In this document: positions 47,399 to 58,194 of the stretch, piece after piece
Layout of the letters: each line of letters opens with the position of its first letter
Position numbering within the stretch: position 1 is the first letter of the stretch
Source of the DNA: Desmodesmus armatus
Taxonomy: Eukaryota > Chlorophyta > Chlorophyceae > Sphaeropleales > Scenedesmaceae
Assembly (NCBI GenBank): GCA_007449985.2
Contig: VIIQ02000047.1
Coordinates: 186,001-250,000 of the forward strand
Reading direction: 5' to 3'
DNA: 64,000 bases
Made by a program: the position numbers and the translations under genes
Notes under the pieces: model-generated
The model's database searches: none
The model's input: the letters and a program-made list of their open reading frames with translations, nothing else
Told to the model about the DNA's origin: nothing

Positions 47399-48977
47399 TC
47401 AGTCCTTGTCAGGGTGCTGTGCTAGGGGCGTGAATGGTGGCAGCTTCACCACAAGCAGCCCCAATGCAGTGCTGCTGCTTTGTAGCTCACAGCCGTGGTT
47501 GGGGCCGGGGAGCGATAGGTGGCTTGTTATAAAGTCTACATCAGCTGCAGATGCCGCTTCAGGGTTGAGCATTGTTGTCATGAGCCAGCAAGGCTTGTTG
47601 TGGCTCCAGGTCGGGCTCAAGCCATGCCAGTGTCATGTATCTGTAGGGCTAAGTTGCGCTGCCTTCCTGGGCTTGCATGGACCTGCTTGTGCTACTTTAC
47701 TATAGCGCTGCTCTGCTTCGTGATTGGGCTACCTTGGTGCAGTTGCATATTGTTACTGGGTGTGTATAGGACCCTGACAAGCAAGTCAGCTCAGCTGACG
47801 TAGCCCTTCTGACTTGTGCGAGCCCCGCTCTTGAATTAGCGGCGAGTAAGTCTGGTGTGGTGCCATTGCTGCGCTGACTTTGGCGTTCCGCACTCGTTGT
47901 GTTTTGTCAGGTGGTGCTGCTGCTTCCTACATTGGCGCCGTGAGTTGGCTGTGACATGTATTGAGATTGCATGTGCTGCTGAACCAATGTGAGTGGCTGC
48001 TACTTGGAGCCTCATTTGGCACCACACTCTGATGCACAAAAGCGCAGACCGCACGACTTCGGTCAACTGTCAGCAGCTGCTGACTCAGCTCGCGGCACCC
48101 ATATGCATCAACACTTGAATGAGCCTTGCAACAAATTAGCTTGTTATGCAGCAAAACAAAGCTTGCGCAAGGGCAGCGTCCAGCCCAAGCCACATCAGAC
48201 AACTTCCCAAACAAAGTCGCGTCATGCCATGCCAATTCAGCAGCAGTGCATTGCCATGCGCACACTGCTCACTGCCTGGCCCATGCACAGCATCGCATAC
48301 CAACTTGAATGCGCAACAACCCCCCTGGGGCATGCAGCATGCCCCCATATAGTACAGCATGCCCCTTTACAGTAGAGCATGGCCCGCACACGGTCTGCAC
48401 AACTTAGGGCCAACTCAGCAACGCATCAAGCAGGAGTGCAGTGCACATTTGTCAAAAACATTTGCAGCCCTATCATCCACACCAAAATGAGCCACTCTTG
48501 GAAGCCAATGCCAACACAGTACCTTGCTGTCCTGCACCGTCAGTCCACACAGCCCAGACACAGAAACCCCCAGCATCAGCATGCTGCTTCAACACACACG
48601 GCCGTAGGGCTGTCCCACAGTCGGGGCAGTAAAACAAGCAAAAATCACTCAATGCTGACTGCCAGCATGCACCAGCACACACACACCTCGCGCCAACACA
48701 AACAGCCCGCCACCAGTGCTGAGCATGTCGCTGATGATGGCCTACCTACTTATGACACAGCACACCCATACGAGCACCACACCCACACCAAGCCATCAAA
48801 GGACACACAGACAGGGCTAGTTTCGGCACATGGCAACACAGCACCAATGTGATGCTGCAGCACACTACTGTGCGGTAAGCAACTACACGCACATGTCATA
48901 CTATGTACGGCTCAGGAAGGACTCCAAGGTTGTGCCTGCTTCGAAACTGCAGCCCAGCAGTAGCTGCACTGGCAGTG
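47399..48977. other. 3' UTRs of two convergent genes and unassigned sequence
   Basis: The region lies between the ends of the coiled-coil gene (+) and the BTB-like gene (-). No open frame is convincing. An ATATAGTACAGCATGCCCC-like tandem doublet is present near 48340-48375. Confidence 0.45.
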
Positions 48978-50005
48978 TCACACTTCCATCTTCAGACTCC
49001 TCATTCTGCTGATGCTGCTCATGCTGTAACGTGATCGTCCCTGCATGGTATTCACCCCCAACAGGTCGAGTAACACCTTGACTGTGGCCCCAGCCTTGCC
49101 CCCAGCAAAATCCTGCAGCAGCTTGGCACGAAACACCAGACCACGGTATGCTTCATATGTTGGGCGTTCGATAGGCTCCAGCAGGCTTCCGTCGCCCATT
49201 GCGCCAGGCCATGTGAGGCTGCATGGCTGCGACATCACGCTGTTGATGTAGGCCTCCCTGCTGAGAGCGCTGCTGCTGCCCACAGCTGCATCCAACACAG
49301 CATCAGTGAAGACCAAGCCGGCAACATCAGACAGCAGGCGCCGACCACCGGGCTCGCCATTCAGCAGTATGAAGTGGTGCAGCGCTTTGTGCAGTGGCTG
49401 CAGGCGCAGCATGTGCCCCAGCTGCAGCAGCGCTGCTGTCTGCTTGGCCACCTGCTGCTGCACAGCTTCTTTCTGCTCATGGGATGCGAGGGGGGCATCT
49501 GAATGCACATAACCCCACTCGCCTTCAGGTACAGGTGGACGCAGGCTGAACTGCATCAGGCCTTCGTGACCGAACCAGTAGACACAGCCAGCCGATGGCA
49601 GCTTCAGCACCTGCTGTGGCAACTGCACGACAAAGTCGAGGTCCTGCAGATGCCTGCATGCTGCCTGGCACACGCCCTTGAAAGAGCCAACTGCGTGCGC
49701 AAACGCAAGCACCTGTGCCAGCCCCAGCGCTGTCCTGAGCTGCTGGAGGCTTGCAAACTCCAGCTTTTCATCATCACCGTGCACTGCAGAGCACACGCAC
49801 TGCAGCCAGCAGGCTACTGTCTCGCGGCTGAAGGGCTGGCCTTCATACAGCAGCCCACTCACGTCCCATACTGCAGCGTCTGCTGGCAGGGCCCTGGCAC
49901 AGGTGCTGTGGGCCGCAGCACAAAGCTGTCTGCTGCCAGTGGCTCTCCTGTTGCCACCCGGATCTGCATGTCCTCATCCTCCCTAGTACGTTTGCTTGAT
50001 CTCAT
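48978..50005 (-). CDS. BTB-like protein, single exon, apparent one-base frame break near 49913
   Basis: Start ATG 50005-50003 (MRSSKRTREDED), stop TGA 48980-48978; about 342 residues if one base is restored. The opening reads VATGEPLAADSFVLR, then this frame hits a stop at 49864-49862. One frame over, the sequence continues AHSTCARALPADAAVWDVSG and then LLYEGQPFSRETVACWLQCV to the end of the gene. The break falls in GCTGCGGCCCAC (minus strand), where one missing G would join FVLR to AHS, the expected BTB beta-strand/helix junction. The rest is helical, with KLEFASLQQLRTALGLAQVLAFAHAVGS typical of the second half of plant-algal BTB proteins (a run split here only for description), and no second known domain. 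Assignment to BTB is by pattern, not by search. It may be a real pseudogene or an assembly indel. Confidence 0.6.
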
Positions 50006-50388
50006 TTGAAAGAAGGGAGAGACAGACTTGGGGATGAAGTTGGGGAACGATCTGTGTTGAGTACAGAAATGCGTGATATGACAGGTGGCAGGTACGCTGT
50101 GTGTAAAGGGAGGTCGGTGATGGTTGAAATGATGCGTCTGTGGCATCCCTGGCACGATCCTTTGCCAACCTCGGTTGGGACGGTTGGGCAGGCACTGTCA
50201 CTTTGCTTTGACTGCTGATGTAAAGAAAGCTGCATGGCATTCGTTGGTTTTGGATCACCAGGCAGACTGGTACAGCAGCAAGCAAGCAAGCAGGCAGGTG
50301 CCTTCACAGCACAGCTGTCCAGCACTGCGCAGTTGCTGGCCCTATCTGATCGGCCTGGTCTATTATCTAGAGCCGAAAGAAAGTTACA
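50006..50388. promoter_or_regulatory. Divergent intergenic region, BTB-like and p24 genes
   Basis: 383 bases separate the start codons of the minus-strand BTB-like gene and the plus-strand p24 gene. Both promoters must overlap or lie close. No box is obvious. Confidence 0.5.
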
Positions 50389-52971
50389 ATGAGCAGAGAA
50401 TCGTTGTTACTATTGGCAGCTGGGCTACTAGCCCTGTTCAGCCCAGGCCAGGCCTACAAGGTCATGGTCGCTCCTGGCAAGACAGAGTGCATCTCTCAGA
50501 ACATGGAGGCAGCCCACTTTGAGGTGAAATGACAGCCTACTGCTGTGCATCCAGCGCTGAACGGCGCCAAGGCCCGGGACACTTCTCTCACCTGTGCTGG
50601 TGTGCTGTCTCAGCAGGTGTCAGGTGGAGCGAGAGTCGAGGGAGCTATCTTTGTGTCACCTCGGTACCCAAACTACCACCCAGTCACAACTCTGAGGGTA
50701 TGGTCTACTATCTTCAGCTGCAGCAGAAGCTTCCTAGTGCTGTCGGTTTCACAGCAGCTGTAGCAGTTGCTGCCTGCACAGGCTCAGGGAAGGCAACTGC
50801 CTGCAATCCATTGACAGCCCATGTGCAGCATCCTTACAGAGCAGTTTTTCTGGTTGTTGTGCACCCTGCAGTTGCACAGTCCCACTGGCGAGCAGATGTG
50901 GTCGCAACAGAACATCCAGTCTGAAGCACACTTCAACATTGCAGCACACGGACCAGGCACATACAAGATCTGGTGAGCAGGGCTGTGTGTTCGGAGCACT
51001 GCAGCACTCTCGAGGCTACGAGCTGTGCAGCATTTGCAGCAGGCACAGGATGGGCGCAGCCCCTCAACAGGCAGCTGCCTTGGCACCCAGCGGCTAACTT
51101 GCAGAAAAGCATTAGGGGGGGGGGGGGGGGCGTGTCACACTTGTTGATACAATGGAGCATGGCTGTCACTTGCAGCCTAGTTGTTTGTGTGCAGCAGGTA
51201 GCCTGTGTGTTGTGAGGGGCCCAGGCCAGCAGCACACCAAAGCCCAGCTGCTCATGCAGTTGGCACCCGCAACATGCCAAACACCCTGCAGTTGTGCATG
51301 AGTGATATGACCAAAGTGCTCTGTGCACATCACCTCCATGTGCCTTGATACTACTGCTATGTGGGGTGTATGTTGCTGCTGCCTATGTGGTGGCGTACAT
51401 CGCTGACGCATACGCTGTGCTGTGCTGTGTTGCTTCGGGCTGGCTGCAAGGGCGGAGCCCAGGGGTGGCACTCCACTGATGCTGTCATTGTCTTCCTGCT
51501 GCTATAATGTGTGTGCAGCACGTACAACGGATATGGGCTTGCTGCAAGGGCGGAGGCATTCCGCTGATACTGTCACTGATACTGTTGATTTCCTCCTGCT
51601 GCTGCTGTGTTGTGAGTGCAGCATGTACAACGGCTACGAGAGCCATGTGGACGTTGTGTTTGACCTGGTGTACTTCACACTGGGACACTTGCGGCGGCCA
51701 GGCCAGGTGCAGGTGCCCAAGGGCAGCGGAGACACACGGTGAGAGCAGCTGCAGAGCATGTGCCTTTGGGTGTGTCGACAGAGGGAGTACTTGGATACAT
51801 GCAAGCTCACTAAGATTGTCCACCAGATAGGCAAGCAACAGTGACGTAATCCCTGTGTGTGTGGGGGGAGGGGGGGGGTTGGATGCATGGTGTGGGTCGG
51901 TGATTGAATGGCATGCAGGAAACTGTCAATGGTGGGGTGCTCAGTAGGTGTTGCAGGTTTTCTTACTCCGCCCCCTGTGTTAGCGCCAGGCGGCTGCTGT
52001 AGCTCCTCCTCTTGCTGCTGCTGCCCCCTTCGGCTCCTTCCTGCACTTACAATCCAACGTCGCATTCATGCGGCTGTGGCTTGGGTGTGCTGGATAGGGC
52101 GTGCTCATTCAATGATGCTCATGCTGCTGTTCACCCCCCCCCCCCCCCCCCATGTTGTCCCTGCAGTGACAAGCAGATGGCTAGCAAGGACCACCTTGAG
52201 GATGTGAAGCGTGAGGTGCTGGTGGTGGGCGAGCTGGTGGACATACTCAGCGGGGAGCAGAAGTACCTGCAGCGCAAGCTGGACAGACACATCAAGACCG
52301 TGGTGAGCTGAGTGTGTGTATGTGTGGGGGGGGGGGGCTGTAGGTGCTGGGTAGGGCGTGTGTTGACCTAGGGACTGCAACCGTCAAGGGTGTTGGTTGG
52401 TGGGCATTGAGGAAGTGCAGCGCAAGCTGGACAGACACATCAAGACAGTGGTGAGCTGAGTGAGGGGGGGTGCGGGGCTGTGTAGGGCCATGTGTTGACA
52501 TAGGATTGGTTCAATGCTTGGTGGCCTGGAGGCTACACAGCATGGTTGAGTGGGTGTGGGGGGGGGGGGCATGGGGCACCAGCCTGCTGCATTCTTAGCA
52601 CGCCTGGCTATCTCCGTACAGACACGCCATGGCAGTGGTAGGGGTAGGGGAGGACAGGGGTTAGTTTGGCTTTATGAGCAGGAGTAGGTCAAACAGGCAA
52701 CCTCCTGCTGGATGTTTCAAACTAGGCTGCAGGGGGGGGGGGGGCAGAGGCAGGATCGTGAGCAAGAGTACCTCAGACACGTCACCCCTTCCCATTGTCG
52801 GCCCCTCCTTCCATCCATGCTCTGTGTATGTGTGTCCTGCAGAAGAGCAACAACGCCCGTGCTTTCTGGTACACCGGGCTAGAGGTGCTTGTGCTGCTGC
52901 TGGTCACGGGGATGAACCTGGCAGTCACCACAGGATTCTTCAAGGGTGGACCCTCACGCATCACAGTCTGA
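50389..52971 (+). CDS. p24/EMP24 family (TMED) cargo receptor
   Basis: Six exons in phase: 50389-50523, 50617-50697, 50872-50972, 51622-51738, 52167-52302, 52843-52971 (TGA 52969-52971); 232 residues, the usual p24 length. Residues 1-22 are a signal peptide (LLLLAAGLLALFSPGQA). The GOLD domain follows, with the conserved disulfide Cys pair at C34 (GKTECIS) and C106 (YKICMYNGY). Exon 5 encodes the membrane-proximal coiled coil (EVLVVGELVDILSGEQKYL), exon 6 the single transmembrane helix (about 201-221) and a short cytosolic tail, GFFKGGPSRITV. p24 proteins cycle between ER and Golgi in COPI/COPII vesicles and help sort cargo, including GPI-anchored proteins. The tail has the FF motif but no dilysine, and ends in Val, which suggests a subunit that leaves the ER with a partner. 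Two introns contain copies of exon edges. Confidence 0.92.
51519..51537 (+). repeat. Copy of p24 exon 4 start with acceptor and preceding intron
   Basis: GTGCAG followed by CACGTACAACGGATATGG repeats the true exon 4 start (CATGTACAACGGCTACGA at 51622) 103 bases earlier. The duplication includes the intron before it (GCTGCAAGGGCGGAG and CTTCCTGCTGCT-type sequence). Gly and Tyr codons differ silently. Confidence 0.85.
52418..52450 (+). repeat. Copy of p24 exon 5 end with donor
   Basis: 33 bases plus GTGAGCTGAGTG repeat the exon 5 end (52270-52302) 148 bases downstream. One silent change (Thr ACC to ACA). Confidence 0.9.
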
Positions 52972-53590
52972 CAGCTGCGTGCTGCAGTGGGTTTTTACGT
53001 GCGATTTGCAACTTCTTGTAGATTGGAGTGTGACACTGTCAGGATGCTGGGGCCAACATGTGCTGACATAAGTTCACGTTTCGCAGCGTGGCAGCAGCAG
53101 CAGCAGCAGCAGCACCCAGTGATGTACTTGTGCAGATGCAGCTGCTGGGTTCAGCGTGTGTGTGTTGACACATGAGTAGGGGTTGCAACCAGCAACCAGC
53201 CAGTGCATCCCCAGTGACAATCAGGCTGTGTGTGTGCGTATGTTGGCTTTGAGGCTACTGTCAGCAGCCACTGTTGCTGGTCCTGGGAGGGGGGGGGTCC
53301 AGGTGGTGTCGTTTTTTTGCGAGTGGGCTGCAAGACTAGCAGCGGCAGCTGGCATGTGCGTGTGGCTGTGTGATTGTGTCTTTGTGGTGTTGGTGGGGAG
53401 CCCCTGCTGCAGAAGTAGGGCTACATGTGTGTTGTGGACTGTCTGCGCAGACAGCTAGCTGGCAAGCGCACATGAGTGTGACATAGCTTTGTTGGAGCGC
53501 ATGGAGCACGATCTGGGTATGATTGCCATGCGCCCGCAAATGGGACAACGTCATATCAGCATGGTTTGACTTATGCAATGTGGGTGCAGT
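52972..53590. other. 3' UTR of p24 and intergenic sequence
   Basis: Contains a short (GCA)n at 53090-53113 and poly-G at 53287-53297. No gene is supported. Confidence 0.45.
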
Positions 53591-53776
53591 CTATGTGCGA
53601 ACGTGAGTACAGTACACCTGTGAAGGGACTCTGTACTGAAGAGCCAGGCTGGCTTTCCGCCAGGAAGCCACCAGGCTGGTGACAATGGTGTGCACAATGA
53701 TGCCGATCTGCACGCCAGGGAAGGTAGGTGGCTTGGGAGCTGCTGCGCTTGACTCATGAACGACTTTGGGCCTCAT
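53591..53776 (-). CDS. Small hypothetical protein with one possible membrane helix
   Basis: A 61-residue frame, divergent from the NDUFB8-like gene with 206 bases between starts. After a Pro-rich lead (AAAPKPPTFPG) comes a hydrophobic stretch, VQIGIIVHTIVTSLVASW, then a basic segment. Codons end mostly in G or C like the neighbours. A CAG|GTGTAC near the end could instead be a donor to an exon I cannot find. No family is recognised, and chance is a real possibility. Confidence 0.3.
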   Translation of the reverse strand: MRPKVVHESSAAAPKPPTFPGVQIGIIVHTIVTSLVASWRKASLALQYRVPSQVYCTHVRT

Positions 53777-53982
53777 AAGCGCCTGGCCTAGGGCTGCAGA
53801 ACAGCTGCAGTCAAATCACTAATGTCCATTTTCTGCTGCAGTACGCTGCTTTCAACAAGTAAACTTTCCTCATTTCATTCCGACGGAGATATAGACGTGA
53901 ACGTCCCCTCATTGGGCATATTGCTTCGGGAGCAGCACATCGATCTAGGGCACCGTTCTCGCTGTCCCAGCCCTTGCCAGCC

Positions 53983-55527
53983 ATGGCTCTCCGCCAGGGT
54001 GGCAGGGCGCTGGCAAGGAGCCTGATGCAGGCCAAGTCTCTGCCAACACGTGGAGGAGGGGGAGGCCCCATCAGATATGCAGATGCACCAAACAAGCAGG
54101 TGTGCAAGCAGCTGTGACAGCGTCCTGGGCGGGCGAAGTGTGTTTTTCGAGACATACGTATGCCTCTGAGTTGGGATCAGCTGCCCCAGGGGAACTCCAG
54201 CTTGCTCAGCCATCCTGCTGCTGTCATAGCGTGTGCCCCAGTGCTGTGGCACAGTGAAGCTTCTTTGCCAATAGGCTCGAATCCAGGCAACCACTTTGCA
54301 GCGTTGGACGCCTATATGCAGCGGCTCACCAATGCAGTGCCCCTGCCTGCATGAAGCTCATGCCGAACGCCTTTCCCTGTGTGCATGCTGCTGTCCCTGG
54401 CTTGTCTGCTGGGTCTACTGCTGTGCATGTGCAGCTGGCTATGTGGGATGAGCTGTGGTGGGATGATGGTCTGTACCACTCCCAGCCTGTGCTGGACGGC
54501 ACACTGGAGCCACAGCTGCAGCCAGAGGTGAGCAGTGAGCAGGCTGAACACCCAACCAGTGTGCTGTAGGGGCAAGAGGGGACCCAAGGTGGTGGGGGTG
54601 GGGGGGGGGAGACTGGGGGGAGGGGGGGGGGGCACTCGGAGCGAATTGGCGGGCGCGGGCCTGGCAGGCAAGCGGAGTCAGACGCAAGAATGAAGTTTTT
54701 TTCAGAGGCGTTCATACTGGGCGCAGCGGGGTGCGCCAGGGGGAGGGGGGTCAGCTGCACTGGCAGCAGCACCAGCAGCAGCAGGGTGAAGTCCTATCAT
54801 TGGTTGAAGGGACCAGGATAAGGATAGTGCTGCCCTGCTGCAGCTGTGTATGCGTGCTGCTTATGTCACTGATAGTGTCGCTTGATACCGACACTTGTGC
54901 GGCCACTGGGCCAACCAAGGGTCACCATGATCACTGCACATGCGTATACCTGAGTATCCGAGTCCTGTGACCAACACTTGCTCTGTGCACATGCAGAGTC
55001 CAGTGCATAGCACACTCACTCCATGGGCGTACTAAGCAGCTCCCTTCTGTACTGCTGCCGCTCCCTGTGCCCCCCCCCCCTCCCAGGGCACTACGCTGCG
55101 CCATCTGGGCATTGCCCTGAGCCTCATTGGTGCCAGCATCTATGCCTGCACATCACTCTGGACGGAGAAGAACGAGCTCTGCGTGAGTGACTGTTCTTGG
55201 TGGAATGTGGGGGGGAGGGGGTGTGCGGGAGGGGCAACGCTGGCAAATACAGTGTTGCAGGCAGCTGCTGTATGTGTCAGCTGCACGTCTCCCCTTCTGA
55301 CATCATCGGGGTCTGCATGATGTTAAACAAATCAGTTACAACTATGTGTGTCTGTGTTGTTACTGGCTAGTGCCAAGGTTGGACTCTGTCTCCATTTACT
55401 GTACTGTACTGTACTGTACTGTACTGTACTGTGATGTTTGTGCCTGCAGGTGCCCCAGCAGTACCCGCCTGAGGTGCTTGAGGCCTTCACCAGTAGGGAC
55501 AAGGTGCAGTGGGTCGTCAAGCCATGA
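53983..55527 (+). CDS. Mitochondrial complex I subunit NDUFB8-like (ASHI)
   Basis: Exons 53983-54099, 54435-54527, 55087-55182 and 55450-55527 (TGA 55525-55527), all phase 0; 127 residues. The first exon is a typical mitochondrial presequence (MALRQGGRALARSLMQAKSL). Exon 2 gives WDELWWDDG (43-51), which corresponds to the DELMWDNG motif of plant NDUFB8; exon 3 is one transmembrane helix (about 76-95, HLGIALSLIGASIYACTSLW); exon 4 starts VPQQYPPEVL, matching the VPFTPRVYPYDNL region in position and character. The subunit belongs to the membrane arm of NADH:ubiquinone oxidoreductase and is accessory, not catalytic. The assignment relies on motif order and length from memory of the plant family; sequence identity is modest. 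Confidence 0.72.
55397..55431 (+). repeat. (GTACT)n microsatellite in the last intron of the NDUFB8-like gene
   Basis: Seven units of TACTG, ending about 18 bases before the CTGCAG acceptor at 55444-55449. Confidence 0.9.
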
Positions 55528-56976
55528 GCCAGCACAGCAGGCACTTGAACCCAGCACAGCAGCAGCAGCAGCAGCAGCAGCGGAGGTGGTGACGACAGCT
55601 GCATGCTGCAGCATGAGGAGCAGCAGCAGTGCGCAGCAGGAGGAGCAGCAGGAGCGCAGATGAAGGGCGGTTGTGGTCTGGCCTGTGATGCTGTTGCTGA
55701 CGGCTGGCAGTTGGTTGTTACAGCAGCAGCAGGGTTGAATGGAGAAGGTGACGGAATTATGTGTAACCGCAGCGTGGCAAGCACAAGTGCGACACTGTTG
55801 CGCAGCTGTCATGACAGCACTTTGGCAGCAGCAGCAGCAGCAGTTGTCAGCCAATCGCAGCAGTGAAGTGATGCGCAGGCTCTAGAGTACAGTGAGAGCA
55901 GCGGCCAGTAGCAGCTAGCAGTAGTGGTAGTGGTGCACAGCTGTGGTTGTGTACTGCAGGAGTCCACCAATGGCAGCAGCAGCGGCCCCTTGACAGCTTG
56001 TATGGCGAAGCATGAAGAGTTGTAACGAGGCGCGCGCTGATGTTGATGTGGTGGGGAGCAGGTTGTGAGACAGAATCACCCGTTTCCTTTCAGGTCACCA
56101 TTTGACTCGAGCTGAGGCATCTTGCAAAGACAGGAGAATCACATGATACAGCGCCGTTGTGCAGTGCAGCGCTTGTTGTTCTGAGGTTCCTTCACCTGTA
56201 GGTATGCTGGACTGTTGAACAGGGTGTTGTATCATATCCATCGGCATTGCATCGTCACAGGGAGTGCCTTGTGTTGCTTGCTCCTGCCACAGACACTAAA
56301 CAAGCAAAGCCACCCGATCTCAGGATCAGGCTGAGAAGGCTTGAGCTATCCAGCGAGTTGCACGTGGTATAGGGGGCGGATGTATTTATTCCTCTTGATC
56401 TACCACGGTGGTGGCAGGCCGGTTGTCGGGCCACTACAATGTAGTGCCGTCAGTTCCCAACCTCACTGCGATGCGTGTGACTGATAGAAGTCACTCAGCA
56501 TCATTCAAATTCACACGAAGACTTTTATGAATCTATTCCAGTCCCCATTGTCACAAGGGGACAATTCTCAAGTCTCCATTCATCGTCATTGCCGCCGTCA
56601 GACCCTTCAGCGAGCACCAGCACGTCCAATTCTCACATTCGACCGTCTGTCTAATCTATCATAGGCTGGGTGATATTTGAGCCCCACAATATTTTGAGCC
56701 GAACACAGACTTGACAGTCTCCACATCTTGCCTACACAGAGTTCTTGGCAGCCTCAATAACGACTGAAAACGATAAATGTGCTACATTATTCGTTCGGCA
56801 GCAGCAAGGCAGTGCTAGGCACAGCAGCAGCTGCTGCTGATGGTTCTGCACACCTGCTGCAGCACCTCCTAGCCATAACCCACCTAGACTGCTAGCCACA
56901 TAGAAACGGCCAGCATAGACGTCATCAACAGCAACAGACGCCAGCACTATCCCCAGACACCAGCAACAGCACCACC
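55528..56976. other. 3' UTR and intergenic; candidate TGTAA polyadenylation signal
   Basis: TGTAA, the usual polyadenylation signal of chlorophycean algae, occurs at about 55761, some 235 bases past the NDUFB8 stop. The rest (56.0-56.9 kb) is the least GC-rich part of this area and holds no gene I can support. The final 200 bases should be the promoter of the next gene. Confidence 0.45.
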
Positions 56977-58194
56977 ATGGTGTACTGGGGCTGCAGCACA
57001 GCCAGGAACCGCTGCGCCTGGGCAGCTGTCACAGCCTTCGCCCTGGCAGCAGCAGCACTGCTATGCGTCGGAGCAGCCCAGATGTGGGGCTGCAACCATA
57101 GAGCATCGACAGCAGCAGCAGGCGGCCTACACCATCCCCATGTGGGGTCCTGCAGAACCCAGGCAGGCATCATCATGGCCCTATGTCCTGTGGTGATCAT
57201 AGCGGGCCTGTTGCCCAGCCTGCTGTTCTTCCAGTCATGCTTTGCAGTGCCACCCCCTCCACCAGAGGACTGGGAAAAGGTGTGTGACAGTCACAGCTCA
57301 AGTTAGAACACCAAACAGAGTCAGGACCCCTGCTGCTTTATGAAAACACACTTGCACACCGTGTGACCTGAGTCAATGTGCTGTCTTGGCAGCAGCGTTG
57401 TGTGTGCAGCAAGCAGTGCAGGATGTTAGCGAGTGTGATATTTGACACGCAGAGCTTCTCATTCTCCTGCTGACATGACCAACATCACTCCTGCCGCCCC
57501 TGCTGCTGCTGCTGCTGCTGCTGTTGTTGCAGGATGTGCCAGCGTCCAGCATCACTGTCGTCCGCCAAACCTCCCAAGGCGCAGCAGTGTATCGCTACGA
57601 CACACACGGGAGGCTCATGACAGCCCCAGACTGCTACCGGCACAAGGCCTGCAGGGCGCCACCCTCACCTGGCAAACCCCACCCAGGGCAGCAGTGGAAT
57701 GAGGGGGACCCTGCTTCTGCTGGCACAGTCACCCAGCACAGCTTACTTGGAGGGGCCTGGGGCAGCAGCGAGCCAGCTCCCCAGTAGGGCTCCAGAGCCC
57801 AAACAGGCCAAGTGTACTGCACCATGCTTGGCAAGTTTTGCAGTCGAGTGCAGGTCTGTCCAGCCCGGCGGGGCCCGTCCTGGGCCGTGAGCAGCATTCA
57901 GGGCCCCTGACCCTCAGCAGCAGCATGACTGTGCTACAGCAAGGCAGCTGGGGCCAGTACAGCCCCAGCGGCACTGCAGGCGGGCAGTACAGTCCCCAGC
58001 ACAGCAGGCAGTACAGTCCGCAGCAGAGCAGGCAGTACAGTCCGCAGCAGAGCAGGCAGTACAGTCCCCAGGGCAGTACAGCTGAGGAAGCTCCTGCTGC
58101 GGACGTGTACATCTGCCTGAGTCCACTGAAGGAGGCCGCAGGGAAGGCCTGGCCGGCCCTTGCCCAGCAGCACCATCATGGTTATGATCAATAG
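56977..58194 (+). CDS. Unknown two-helix membrane protein with QYSPQ repeats
   Basis: Start ATG 56977 in context CACCATGG; exon 1 56977-57279 (101 residues) has two hydrophobic segments, about 16-33 (AVTAFALAAAALLCV) and 64-86 (GIIMALCPVVIIAGLL), with Cys near each, ending VPPPPPEDWEK. Exon 2 starts at 57533 in phase (DVPASSITVVRQTSQ) and is a soluble Pro/Gly-rich domain, with a stop in that frame at 57785-57787. From about 57838 another frame is open to 58194 and has the regular repeat QSRQYSPQ (57950-58072) and an ordered end, ADVYICLSPLKEAAGKAWPA, so it probably belongs to the same gene; the joint (intron or frame error) is not resolved. The architecture (two helices with a long cytosolic Tyr-Pro repeat tail) could be a small tetraspan-like or sorting protein. 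I do not recognise a family. Confidence 0.55.
57950..58072 (+). repeat. 24-bp in-frame repeat encoding QYSPQQSR
   Basis: Three near-perfect 24-bp units plus two diverged ones. A multiple of three, and the frame is conserved, which supports a coding role. Confidence 0.85.

Noticed and set aside
54265..54300. GGCTCGAATCC, resembling a tRNA T-arm
   Set aside because: No D-arm, anticodon stem or acceptor complement could be found upstream; it lies in an intron of the NDUFB8-like gene.
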